From Platycnemis pennipes (lineage: Eukaryota > Arthropoda > Insecta > Odonata > Platycnemididae): a DNA stretch of 64,000 nt. A model generated the notes under the pieces. The model was given only the letters and a program-made list of their open reading frames with translations, did no database searches and had not been told where the DNA came from. The stretch is taken from assembly GCA_933228895.1 (NCBI GenBank), contig OW121856.1:112815163-112879162 (forward strand). The letters are read 5' to 3'. Shown piece by piece: positions 10,666 through 20,790 of the stretch. Position 1 is the stretch's first letter. Each line of letters opens with the position of its first letter. The translations under genes and the position numbers were made by a program.

Positions 10666-11993
10666 GGCTGCGTTGGAACTTAGGATACAACGCTTTTACA
10701 ATACAGCTTTTGATTCCAAACTGTCTTCTTATTAGACATACATCTTACGTAAATATTTTAGGTTAAATTTAAGAATTGCGAACTGTCAACGAAAAACATT
10801 AACAAAGTTACTCGCTGATATGCACCTTGCCCACCAATAAGGATGCTTTTTTTCTCTGCGTAATTTTTGACACAGACTAGGAGAATGGCACTTATTTCTT
10901 TTATGTGCCGAGCTTCATTCAAACTTGCAAGGAAAACCTAAAATCTTCGTAATATATCCTGATATGCAATCTTCCCGATCCCCTGCATGATCTATCCTAG
11001 CTAATTATCACCTTTCACATGCTAAACATTGTTGGCAGACACTACATCAATCCCTGGCTTTCGCCATGAAGAAGTTTTTGCACAGTTTAACGTAGCCAAA
11101 GAAATACCCGGCGTCAATCAACGAATTCCCGGAAACAAACGCGGACCAATGGTATTAAAGAGACTCACCCGCGAAGAGAACGAAGAAGTAGAGCCTCCGG
11201 AGCTGAGACGGGCGCCAGGTAAACATCTCCAAGTCCGATTGTTTTCTTTTCCGAGTCGCGGGCGGAGATGGACGGATTTGGGAGGATGGCTTTCTTGAAT
11301 TCTCACCTCCTTCACACCACCGAGGAGGACGTCTTCCAAACCAGAAGCGATCGGAACGTGCCTATCTCCGTTCGAGCGATCTATAACTGCCGGAAGATTC
11401 GACCGAGTCCAGGATCTGTTATTCCTCCACGACCTGTTGGGCCCGCAGCCTGAGGGTGAACTGAAGGGCCTGCCGGTCGCGGGGCCCTCTCTCCTGCCGA
11501 TGGAGGGGAGGGGAGGGGGAGCACTGGGATGACCGCCGAAGCATGACCGAAATGGTATATGCTGTGACTGCAGGGAGGATCTGATTGACGCATCACCAAT
11601 CCACCCTCGTGAGTGGCACTCGAGCGCGGACAACCCTTAATCCACCCCGTCTTTGTTCAGACGGCGGCAGCGGGGGTGGGGGGCTAACCTACCCCCGCCG
11701 GATCAAATGTTCGCAATAAATATTATCCTGCTCGAGTCTGTGAGGGGGGGGGCATACGTTTATCTGCACAAACACACGACTTCGTCCGGCCACGGACTCT
11801 TAAAAAGGCCCATGCGTGACGTATAACCATTACTTAAGGCTCATGTATGCACATCCATGGCTTGTTGACTTTCCCACAGGAGGATATTGTGTGTTGATCA
11901 TTGTGTCCCCACAGGTACACTGCAAGCAAACACTAGGGGGCTATACTGAGTCATCGAATTCGTTCGCCAAGATGGTGTCACCAACAGTACAAG
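10666..11993. other. No gene recognised; possible exon-like segment
   Basis: Includes a GC-rich stretch (11.1-11.7 kb). A segment at about 11038-11220 is open, lies between TTGTTGGCAG and GCCAG|GTAAAC, and encodes a charged peptide (RGPMVLKRLTREENEEVEPP). It could be a host exon, but I do not recognise the product. Confidence 0.25.
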
Positions 11994-12385
11994 GCCACCG
12001 TAAAGGTGTGTGGCAGGGGGTGAATTCTCATCAAACATGTACTACATATCATGCATGAAAAAGGATCACTAATAATCTACTAGTCTAAACTTTAATTTTT
12101 TAAAAAAGATAAAGATAGCAAAGCAAGCATGCAATACAATACTGTTAGTTGGGTTAGCCTAAAGTCCTTATACCAACATGTCACTGCCTATGCTATCAAT
12201 TGAATCACTCGTATTGGATAAATTTACCGCTATTCATGTCCCTAATTGTACGAGGAAAGAAGGACATTTTGAATCTGTCAGTTCGGCAATCAATTTCTCT
12301 AATTATGTGATCATGGCCCAGTCTACCATGGTCTAAGTTGGGGTTTGCAAAATATTTTTGACTTCATCACATAAAATATTATCTT
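11994..12385 (-). mobile_element. LINE family B 3' fragment
   Basis: Plus-strand reading CCACCGTAAAGGTGTGTGGC is followed by the 3' UTR and then CAGTTCGGCAATCAATTTCT, the complement of the family B C-terminal codons for EIDCRTDRF. It ends near the codons for the DDVKNIL region. Confidence 0.7.
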
Positions 12386-12594
12386 AATATTTATTTAAGA
12401 GTAATCCAGTGTTTGATCGTACTTCATTTATTAGGAAATGATGAAGTATTATGGTGCAATTTTTATGAACAGAGTACCGGTGGAGGTGAAGGCCATCTGC
12501 ATATAATTCCCTACAAGCCTTCGCAAAGTTGGGAGGCTACAGTTGAACCCGCATCAGGCACGCGCCAACGTTACACACACGATTCTATTTTGTT

Positions 12595-12705
12595 TAGGGA
12601 TGGGTCGGTTCGGTTCTTCGGTTCTCGGTTCCACCGGTTCTTGAGCTTAGAACCGGAACCGGAACCGAGGCCAAAAAGAATCGGTACCGAAATAATTGGC
12701 GCGTA
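12595..12705. repeat. hAT left end with GGTTC-rich subterminal repeats
   Basis: The terminal TAGGGATGGGTCGGTTC is followed by repeated CGGTTC, then GAACCGGAACCGGAACCG in the opposite sense, so the end can also fold on itself. Confidence 0.7.
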
Positions 12706-13514
12706 AACCAGTTTGAAACCTGCTCACACTCTGAAAGCGGAGGCTTTACATTAAAACCTGGTGAAATAGTGTACTTAGATGTTTCAACGTTGCCGTGAAT
12801 TATTCTAATTCAGTCGTTAAAAGACTATATGATTTATCTTATTACATCCAATTCTAGTAAGTGATGAAATACCGCCGTAATAAGGATATTCTGATTGATA
12901 TGTATGTGTTACGTCCATCTCCTTTGGAGGTGTGAGTCCTCATATCATTTTCGTAAATTATATCATAATATAGTGTATAAGTTTTAGAAGATTTCATTCA
13001 TACTTTGGACATTGCTTTCGTTTAGTCAGCAAATTATTCGTCATTTGTACAATAGCATTAACTTTTATTAACAACTAAATTTTTTTATCAAGTTTCTTCT
13101 TCCCTTGATGCAAGGGAAGCGTGTTCAGCCAAGTAAGTTTCAACCGTTTGCCGTTGACCATTCTGCTTTCTTGATTACTCGAGTGAAGAAAAATGCACGC
13201 GTCGGATATAAAAGCTAATATTGGTATTATCTTTCCATGGGAGAGTGTAACTAAGTATTTGCAGTAACATACGAATTTAAATATTTAAGTTTATGAGAAA
13301 TATGTTGGCAATGACAAAACCGTGGTCGAAAGTACACATTCGGTTTATCTTACGCGTATGATACTTAACAAACGTATCGCCATTAAATATAATCACGGCA
13401 TTGGAGATCCCGGAAATATTCCGAAACGAAATAGGAAAGCAGAATCTTTTGAAACGACGGGAATGGTACACGTAAATTTATGTCAACGCATGACACACAG
13501 ATGGTCTAACAGAG

Positions 13515-14372
13515 ATGTATCTACTGAGATCTATAATAGAGCTAGAGTCAGAGATACGTGCATTACTTTCTGGGAAGAATGATAGAGGAATAATAGTAGG
13601 CGGAGATTTCAATCTCCCCTCGATAGACTGGAATACGTGTAGTTTCATTGCAGGAGGTAAGGATAAGGAACATTGCGAATCACTGTTGAACACCTTTACG
13701 ACACATTCTTTACAACAGCTAATAACAGAGCCGACCAGGGGAAACAACATTCTAGACTTATTAGCAACAAATATACCCGAGAGAGTTCTAAATACAGTTA
13801 CAGACACAGGAATTAGTGACCACAAAATAGTGCATGCGAAATTTATTGTAGGCGTTGAAAGACATTATAAACCAAGGAGGAGGGTATACTTATTTGGCAA
13901 GGCAAATTACGACGGTATGAAAGAGGAATTAAGGGAAGCGTTTAATGTATTCAGCGAACAAAGTAAAGGATTAAATACAGAGGATTCGTGGAGAGAATTT
14001 CTTGAGGTCACCCGTACCGCAGTTCATAAATACATACCAAGTAAATATATTAGTGATAATACAGAGCCAAGGTGGTATAACGCGGAGGTTAGGAAATCAC
14101 TAAAGCGACAAAGGGTATGCCACGCTAAGATGAAAAATGCAGGACGGGGTCTATCGGTAGAGGAAAAAAATGAGCTAGCTCAAAACTATAAAAAATCGAG
14201 AGCATTAGCAAGGAAATCATGTCGGCAAGCGTTATCACATTTCAAGAGCAAGATGTTAGGAGAATATTTAGATAGCAATCCTAAAGTGTTTTGGTCATAT
14301 GTGAGAGAGCTCCAGGGAAATAAGTCCACAGTGCACACACTTAAAAATGATAAAGGAATCAGAGTCACCAGC
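13515..14372 (+). pseudogene. LINE apurinic-type endonuclease (C-terminal half) and linker
   Basis: The frame shows IIVGGDFNLPSIDW and then TGISDHKIVHAKF, the GGDFN and SDH motifs of AP-type LINE endonucleases, which nick the chromosome to start target-primed reverse transcription. A basic linker follows with EPRWYNAEVRKSLKRQRVCH and NPKVFWSYVRELQGNKS. The frame runs on past 14372 into the inserted LINE's tail (to 14480), so the last codons do not belong to it. The N-terminal half of the endonuclease is missing. Confidence 0.8.
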
Positions 14373-15436
14373 ATCTACATCTACATCTACATAATACCCT
14401 GCAAGCCACCACAAGGGTGTGTGGCAGGGGGTGATTTCTCACCAAACATGCAATACATATCATGCATAAAAAAGGAATAGTATTAATATAGTAGTCAGAA
14501 CTACACTATTTAAAAAAATAGAAATTGCAAAGAAAACATGCAAAAACATTCTGTTAGTAGGGTTAGCTTTAAGTACTCATACCAACATGCAGCTACCAAT
14601 GCTATTCATTGCTACTCTCCGATAGGACATATTTACCGTTATTCGTATCTCTAATTGTGCGAGGGAAAAAGGACATTTTGAATCGGTCAGTTCGGCAATC
14701 AATTTCTCTAACTTTATGATTATGGTCCAGTCTGCCATAGTAAGTTGGGGTTCGTAAAATATTTTTAACATCATCACTGAAAATATTGCCTTGGAATTTG
14801 TGTAAGACATTAAGTCTAAATTTCAACCTCCGATCTGACAATGATTCTCATTTCAATTCATTTAATAGACTGGTTACGCTAATATAATTATCGTATCGTC
14901 CCTTTACAAATCTTGCCGATCTTCGCTGCACACGTTCAAGTTCATTACTTAGACCGATTTCGTAGGGATCCCATACACTGGCAGCATATTCCAAATGAGG
15001 TCTAACAAGGGAAAAGTAGCTGATTTCTCGTACAAGGTAGGGGGAAATTTATCCCTAGTAAATTCAAAAAAGAAAGCACTGAACCTAGGTGGTACAATGC
15101 CGAAGTGAGAAAATCCCTGAGACGGCAGCGAATATGTCATGCTAAAATGAAAAGAATTAGTAAACACATGCCCACTGATGAGCGTAATGTAATTATTGAA
15201 AATTATAAAATTTCAAAATCCACTGCAAAGACAGCCCTTAGTAATGCATTTGCAGAATTCAAAAGAAAAACACTTGGGGAACAATTGAAAGAAAATCCAA
15301 AAGTCTTCTGGTCGTACGTAAGGGAAGTGCAAGGCCATAAGTCTGCCGTCCATTCACTTAAAAATGATAGAGGTGAAATGACCACAAACACACTCGACAA
15401 AGTTAACTTGCTAAATTCCTTCTTCCAAACCGTAGC
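14372..15436 (-). mobile_element. LINE family B insertion with 5' inversion
   Basis: The 3' part (14372 to about 15036) lies on the minus strand with its tail at 14372 and a 3' ORF remnant at 14602-14841. The adjoining 5' part (about 15037-15436) lies on the plus strand and encodes the upstream linker (EPRWYNAEVRKSLRRQRICH, ENPKVFWSYVREVQGHKS). This head-inverted layout is the known product of twin priming. The host LINE resumes at GCAGTGAAGAAAAAGCC, which lines up with the unbroken copy at 35118. The target duplication is very short or absent. Confidence 0.8.
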
Positions 15437-16972
15437 AGTGAAGAAAAAGCCAATACTTTAAACACCTTCTTCCAAAGTGTATTCAACTCATCGTCACAAA
15501 ACGCAGTGGAACCACCGCCGAACACTTTCAGTGAGCAAATGCCCGAAATAAACATTTCATGTCGCGGAATAGACCAGCAGTTAAAAAGCATAAGTAAAAA
15601 CAAATCACCAGGTCCCGATCAAATTCCTTCCAGAGTATATAAAACATTAGCTTCTGAAATAGCCCCCTATCTAGAAATAATATTCAATAAAACACCAAAG
15701 AACCACACAGTACCCAAGGATTGGAAAGTAGCTAACATTACACCTATATTTAAAAGCGGTGATAGGGAAGAACCTAGTAACTACAGACCCATTTCACTCA
15801 CGTCAATCTCTTGTTAGCAACTTGAGCACATTGTAGTCAGTTCAATCATGGGGCATTTGGATAGTCAGGGATTACTCATAAACAGCCAGCATGGGTTCCG
15901 GAAAGGTAGATCTTGAGAGACACAATTAGCTTTATTCGTACACGATATTTTAGTCCACGGTGAATACAGTACTGAAGTTGATGCGGTATTTTTAGATTTT
16001 AAAAAGGCTTTCGATAAAGTTCCTCATGACAAATTAATCTTGAAGTTAGAGAGTTTTGGTATAAATAAAGACGTTGTATGTTGGGTAAAAGAATTCTTAA
16101 GTGGGCGAGAGCAGAGGGTTGTTATAGATGGTATCATGTCGGACACAATCGAAGTCACATCGGGAGTTCCCCAGGGTAGCGTAGTAGGTCCGCTTCTATT
16201 TCTTTTATACATAAACGATTTGGGTACAGTAGTTAGTAGTAAGCTTAGACTTTTTGCAGACGATGCGGTGGTGTACAGGGGTATATCAAACGAAGAGGAC
16301 ACGAAATCACTTAGCAAGGATTTAGATGCAATTCAAGAGTGGTGCGACAAATGGCAGTTAGAACTCAACCTTAAAAAGTGTGTAGCTATCAATTTTTGGA
16401 GGAGGAATAATTCGATAGAGCGATCCTATAGAATTAATAACACGAATATCGAAAACGTTGAAACCGTAAGATATTTAGGTGTAACAATCACTAAAGATTT
16501 ATCGTGGGGAAGACACATAAGGGAAATATGCGGCCGAGCGAAGAGAAAGCTAGGATTTATAAAAAGAGTACTTGGGAAATGTGATGAGAAGACAAAAGAG
16601 CGATGCTACTTTTCACTAGTTAGGCCCCACCTTGAGTATGCAGCCAGTGTATGGGATCCGAATGAATTAGGTTTGATGAGAGAACTAGACAGTGTGCAGC
16701 GTAGAGCAGCTAGGTTCGTCAAAAGGTGTTACGATAGGTTGAGTAGTGTTTCAGAATTAATACAAGAATTAGGGTGGGAATCATTATCAGAGCATAGATT
16801 AAATTTCAGATTAAAACTATTGCAGAAATTTCAATCGGATAGCTTTACTGAAGATGTTAGGCACATATTGAAAACACCAGCGTATTATGCTAGATTCGAC
16901 CAGATAAATAAGATTAGAGAGATAGATTGTCGTACAGATAGATTCAAATGGCATTTTTCCCCCGTACTATAA
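15437..16972 (+). pseudogene. LINE family A reverse transcriptase with two stops
   Basis: Continues the interrupted LINE. NKSPGPDQIPSRVYK and KVANITPIFKSGDREEPSNY are the RT finger motifs, followed by PISLTSISC and a TAG near 15815, then GFRKGRS and a TGA near 15914. From 16040 to 16972 the frame is open with ESFGINKDVVCWVKEFLSG, TSGVPQGSVVGPLLFLLYIN, RLFADDAVVY and the C-terminal DSVQRRAARFVKRCYD. The nonsense changes make this copy inactive. Confidence 0.8.
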
Positions 16973-17055
16973 GAGAACAGAATAGGCAGCATAGGAAAGG
17001 GATAGGTAGGGGAAATATTTTAGAGTATTCTGTAGTGCATGATGCATGTATTAAC

Positions 17056-17307
17056 GAAATTCAAAGGTCCACGAACTAGCCGTGAAAACTTTAACGGCGT
17101 TACCCGCTGATATTGCACAATAGCAAATTTTCCACAGAGAAAAAATCATTTGCCTTGACCGGGACTCGAACCCGGACCCCCTGATTTCCGGCCAGGTGCT
17201 CTACCAGGTAGAGCACCTGGCCGGAAATCAGGGGGTCCGGGTTCGAGTCCCGGTCAAGGCAAATGATTTTTTCTCTGTGGAAAATTTGCTATTGTGCATG
17301 TATTAAC
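17056..17307 (-). mobile_element. Foldback tRNA-derived SINE with 13-bp target duplication
   Basis: An insertion in the LINE 3' UTR, flanked by TGCATGTATTAAC (17043-17055 and 17295-17307, the second overlapping the arm end by a few bases). The uninterrupted LINE copy near 0.95 kb has this target once. The insert holds a perfect palindrome, 17114-17205 mirrored in 17207-17298 around A17206. Each arm contains the 3' two-thirds of a tRNA-like unit: GTAGAGCACCTGG, an anticodon-like arm, and GGGTTCGAGTCCC followed by TCAAGGCA. Beyond the left arm are about 58 bp of SINE body. Confidence 0.85.
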
Positions 17308-17637
17308 CCCTAAAATACTATAGATACTAACAATCTAGTTGCATGAGACCCTTTAGTTGCTTGCTTGCATGTTAGTAGTGCATGCTTGGTGACCTTCGCC
17401 CCCTGCCACACACCCTAGCGAAGGCTTGCAGGGTATCGTGTAGATGTAGATGTAGATGTAAGCCAATGGTGAAAAAATCAATCGCGCAAGATAGTGCCAA
17501 GTTACCATCAAGAGCCATGGCATACGAATCAGCACTGTTAGCACTTCGTATGTGCCCAGATCCCAGGTATCAGGCCCAGATGAATGCTTCCTAAGTCGCG
17601 TGTCGATAAATGAAGTGCTACCGAAATACGGCATGCC

Positions 17638-17676
17638 TATCGATATTATATCATCGATATTTTAAAAATATCGATA
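17638..17676. promoter_or_regulatory. Cluster of TATCGATA (DRE-like) motifs
   Basis: TATCGATA occurs at 17638-17645 and 17669-17676, with CATCGATATT at 17652-17661 between them. TATCGATA is the known binding site of DREF, a BED-finger protein related to hAT transposases. Here the cluster lies 50-87 bp upstream of a BED-finger reading frame, so a promoter or transposase-binding role is inferred. Confidence 0.4.
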
Positions 17677-17724
17677 GCTGGTGAAATTACGCATTAATTT
17701 ACTCACGCGGTTGAATCCTTCGCA

Positions 17725-17991
17725 ATGTCTTCCGAAGTGTGGAAATACTTCACGGTTGATGCAGCAAATGAAAATTTCGCAAAGCGTAATATTTGTCATT
17801 CCCTGATTTCCAGGGGTGCATGTAAATCCACTCCTAACCTGAAAAAGCATGCGGAAAAGAAGCATAAAATAAATTTTCGCGTGAAGAGTCCAATCGCGTC
17901 TCCAAAGAGACGGAATACTTCAGTAACTAGTAGAGGCCTGCACACGGTCGCAAAATACGGGCGAGGGTCGCCTGCCTGGTGCGAGAGATAA
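17725..17991 (+). pseudogene. hAT transposase N-terminus, BED-type zinc finger
   Basis: The first 47 residues fit a BED finger: W6 and F9 in SEVWKYF, C24, and H42/H47 in TPNLKKHAEKKH. The first zinc cysteine, expected at residue 21, is Arg (codon CGT), so metal binding should be lost. BED fingers give hAT transposases their DNA binding. After about residue 70 the frame enters unrelated GC-rich DNA and stops. No RNase-H-like catalytic region follows before the hAT right end at 18398, so this is a stub. Confidence 0.65.
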
Positions 17992-18406
17992 AGAGAGAGG
18001 CACAACCCGAAGACATTTAACGGACTTCTCTGAAGTGTCACGAATGTGGCCTAACGGAGAACTTGCCGAGAAGAGGCGGTCACCCGTCGTCTGCTGGGCG
18101 GGCGCCCGCCTCCATCCATGGATGGGCAACGAGTATAAAACCAAAAGTGCTTGAGTTCCATAAATATTTTCACATTAAGGGTAAAAATGGATTAAAATTA
18201 CATAAACACAATAATATAAGGAAGTATTCTTTTTTAAGCATTATGTCTCTGAAAATGATTACCAATTGATTATCTTATCTTACCATTGAGCAATGCAAAG
18301 TAAGTGGTAAATTAAGAACCGGAACCGATAATCGAAACCGAGAACCGAAGTTAAAAACCGAACCGGAACCGAAAAAAAGTGGAACCGACCCATCCCTAAT
18401 TTTGTT

Positions 18407-18793
18407 ATTTACAAAACATCCTGTTTTGCGGTTTAGTTGATTTCACGCAAGAAATGAAACAAATTTGCATTCAATAAAGTTTCTGTCTATTTAGCATCAT
18501 GTGGGACGGACCTCGATCATATTTTAATTAAAATATCAGTGCCAAACGTGTAACGGAAGTAAAGTAACATGTTTTTCACGTATCAGGCGATAATTTGTGG
18601 AAATGTGTGACATGAAGCATTATCACAGAAATACTATGTAAATTTCCACAATGCGTTGGTCTTGATCTGTTCTTGATAATGCCTTGCTGAACCGTGGGTC
18701 GATGCATTGCGCTAATTTACAAAGTATTTCTGTTTTCATGCTCTAAGTAACATGTAACGATAATAAAGGTATTGAAACACTTGATCAGCAGCC
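18407..18793. other. No gene recognised
   Basis: AT-rich DNA following the hAT target duplication; nothing supportable was seen. Confidence 0.4.
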
Positions 18794-19788
18794 TACATCT
18801 ACATCTACGCGATACCCTGCAAGCCACCGCGAGGGTGTATGGCAGGGGGTGAAGATCACCAATCATGCACTACCGACATGCAAACAAGCAACTATAGGGT
18901 CTCATGCAACTCGATTGTTATTATCTATATTATTTAAGGGATTAATGCATGCATCATGCACTACAGACTACTCTAAAATATTTCACCTACCTATCCCTTT
19001 GCTATGCTGCCTATTCTATTCTCTTATAGTTCCGGGGAACAATGACATTTTGAATCTATCAGTACGACAATCTATCTCTCTAATCTTATTTATCAGGTCG
19101 AATCTAGCGTAGTACGCTGGTGTTTTTAATATGTGCCTAACATCTTCAGTAAAGCTATCCAATTGAAATTTCTGCAATTGAAATTTTATGTATGTGCCAT
19201 CGGAGACGAGAGCTCAATTCTAGAGAGCAATTGGAAATTTTAAAGAAAATGGGTGACCCTGGGGCAACACTCATCAATGAGTATTTGTTTCCCGCCTCCT
19301 CCCCGATCCTCAAGGCAGTTGCTTCCCTTTCCCTATCCTCAGACCCCCTCACATCGGCTTGCAACTCGCCAGGCAGTTCTACCCATAGTCCTCCCTAATT
19401 CACCAACCCCCCCCCCCCTTCCCCTCCCTCTCCTCCTGTCCAACCCCCTCTGGTTTTTGGCTTGTATATATAGAGAGTTCGCACCACGTATTTTTACCTG
19501 ATGATGACGATTATTCGGACGAAACCCGGGTCGTAAGTTTGTTTAAAACAACCTTTTTTTGTGGTATTTTGTAAAAGTTTGTTTCATTAAATCATTGACT
19601 TTAAAGTAACATCACTCTTTTGTCTTCTCATCACATTTCCCAGATACTCTTTTTATAAATCCTAGCTTTCTCTTCGCTCGGCCGCATATTTCCCTTATGT
19701 GTCTTCCCCACGATAAATCTTTAGTGATTGCTACACCTAAATACCTTATGGTTTCAACGCTTTCGATCTTCGTGTTATTAATTTTATA
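18794..19788 (-). mobile_element. LINE family A copy with an internal 425-bp replacement
   Basis: The 3' tail and 3' UTR occupy 18794-19178, and RT sequence resumes at 19604-19788 in the same minus orientation. Compared with the copy at 0.8-2.2 kb, about 195 bp of RT are missing and replaced by foreign DNA at 19179-19603. The resumed part encodes KRVSGKCDEKTKE-like and GRAKRKLGFIKR segments. 5'-truncated at about 19788. Confidence 0.7.
19179..19603 (+). repeat. Foreign insert with C-rich tract and hammerhead-like motif
   Basis: Holds a poly-C/pyrimidine stretch (19405-19440) and, at 19498-19532, CTGATGA ... CGAAAC followed by CCGGGTC, the conserved boxes of hammerhead ribozymes. Such motifs are known in Penelope-like retroelements. 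No RT of that type is present, so any assignment is tentative. Confidence 0.35.
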
Positions 19789-20033
19789 GAGGAGGAGGAG
19801 GAGCCTAAATTATGTATGAATTGCTTCAACAAGGTGACTAGCATTAGGCGCCAATTAAATTGTTGTAGCCATTGGGGGAAGACGATCAACAGGTGAGGCC
19901 ATGTCAATGCTTCACTAGTGTATGAGTTGGTGATATGGTAACAAAGGCTGGATTTTTTACGGGAACAAAGCAATATGGTGGAGAGAAACCCGGCGTCGGC
20001 ATGAGCCTTTTCATCATATTCTCAAGTATATTC

Positions 20034-20560
20034 ATCTACATCTACATAATACCCTGCTAGCCACCATAAAGATGTGTGGCAGGGGGTGAATTCTCACCAA
20101 CAAATCATGCATAAAAAAGTATAAGTATTTATATACTGTTCTAAACAACACTATTTAAAAAGGATAAGAATAACAAAGCAAACATGCAAAAACATGCTGT
20201 TAATTGGGTTAGCTTCAAGTCCTTATACCAACATGCAACTACCAATGTTATCCATTACTACACTAGAATTGGATATATTGACCGTTATTCATATCCCTAA
20301 TGGTATGAGGAAAAAAGGACATTTGAATCTGTCAGTTCGGCAATCAATTTCTCTAATTTTGTGATAATGGTCCAGTCTACCATAGTAAGTTGGGGTCCGC
20401 AAAATATTTTTAACATCATCACTGAAAATATGGTTTTGGAATTTGTTTAAGAGATTAAGTCTAAATTTCAACCTGCCATCTGACAATGATTCCCAATGTA
20501 ATTCATTTAATAGACTGGTTACGCTAATAAGGTTATCGTACCGTCCCTTTACAAATCTGA
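20034..20560 (-). mobile_element. LINE family B 3' fragment
   Basis: 3' tail CTACATCTACATAATACCCT (plus reading) and GTGTGTGGCAGGGGGTGAAT-type signature, followed by the 3' UTR and the C-terminal RT codons (RLKFRLNLLNKFQNHIFSDD on minus). Truncated near the codons for RFVKGRYD. Confidence 0.75.
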
Positions 20561-20679
20561 ATATTCAATATTCGAGACTCCAGAGGACCCATAATTTATC
20601 ATTCCACCTGATGTATAGGAAATACTGGACTTTAGTTAATCGACACACACCAGAGGATTATGGATCGGAATTCAACTGA

Positions 20680-20790
20680 AAAACCCCTGCCACTGCCGGT
20701 ATTTGAACCCGACTCCTCTGAGTGCGTGACCTGCACTGTAGCGCTATATACCAATCCGATCCCAATAGTTCAGTTTCACTATTCAATCTG
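20680..20790 (-). repeat. tRNA-derived SINE or pseudo-tRNA
   Basis: The minus strand has a B-box-like GGGTTCAAATACCGG and an A-box-like TATAGCGCTACAGTGCAGG upstream, followed by CAGTGGCAGGGG. It does not form a full cloverleaf, so a SINE head is likelier than a gene. Confidence 0.45.

Larger units (their letters stand above)
13510..17461 (+). mobile_element. LINE family A, long copy with two nested insertions
   Basis: Plus-strand copy running from the endonuclease domain through linker, RT and 3' UTR to a microsatellite tail (TAGATG repeats, ending 17461). It is broken by a family B LINE (about 14372-15436) and by a foldback SINE (17056-17294). After removing these, the order matches copies at 0.8-2.2 kb and 34.6-35.2 kb. 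The 5' end is truncated inside the endonuclease. Confidence 0.85.
12587..18406. mobile_element. hAT-type DNA transposon with 8-bp target duplication, carrying nested LINEs
   Basis: Inverted ends TAGGGATGGGTCGGTTC start at 12595 and, in reverse complement, end at 18398. Both are flanked by the same 8 bp, ATTTTGTT (12587-12594 and 18399-18406), as hAT elements leave. The subterminal DNA at both ends is made of GGTTC/GAACC repeats. Inside are a BED-finger transposase start at 17725 and a 4-kb block of nested retroelements. No catalytic hAT domain was found, so this copy is internally deleted and inactive. Confidence 0.85.

Noticed and set aside
17150..17262. tRNA gene in the palindrome
   Set aside because: Each arm has only the 3' two-thirds of a tRNA; no 5' acceptor half is present on either strand.
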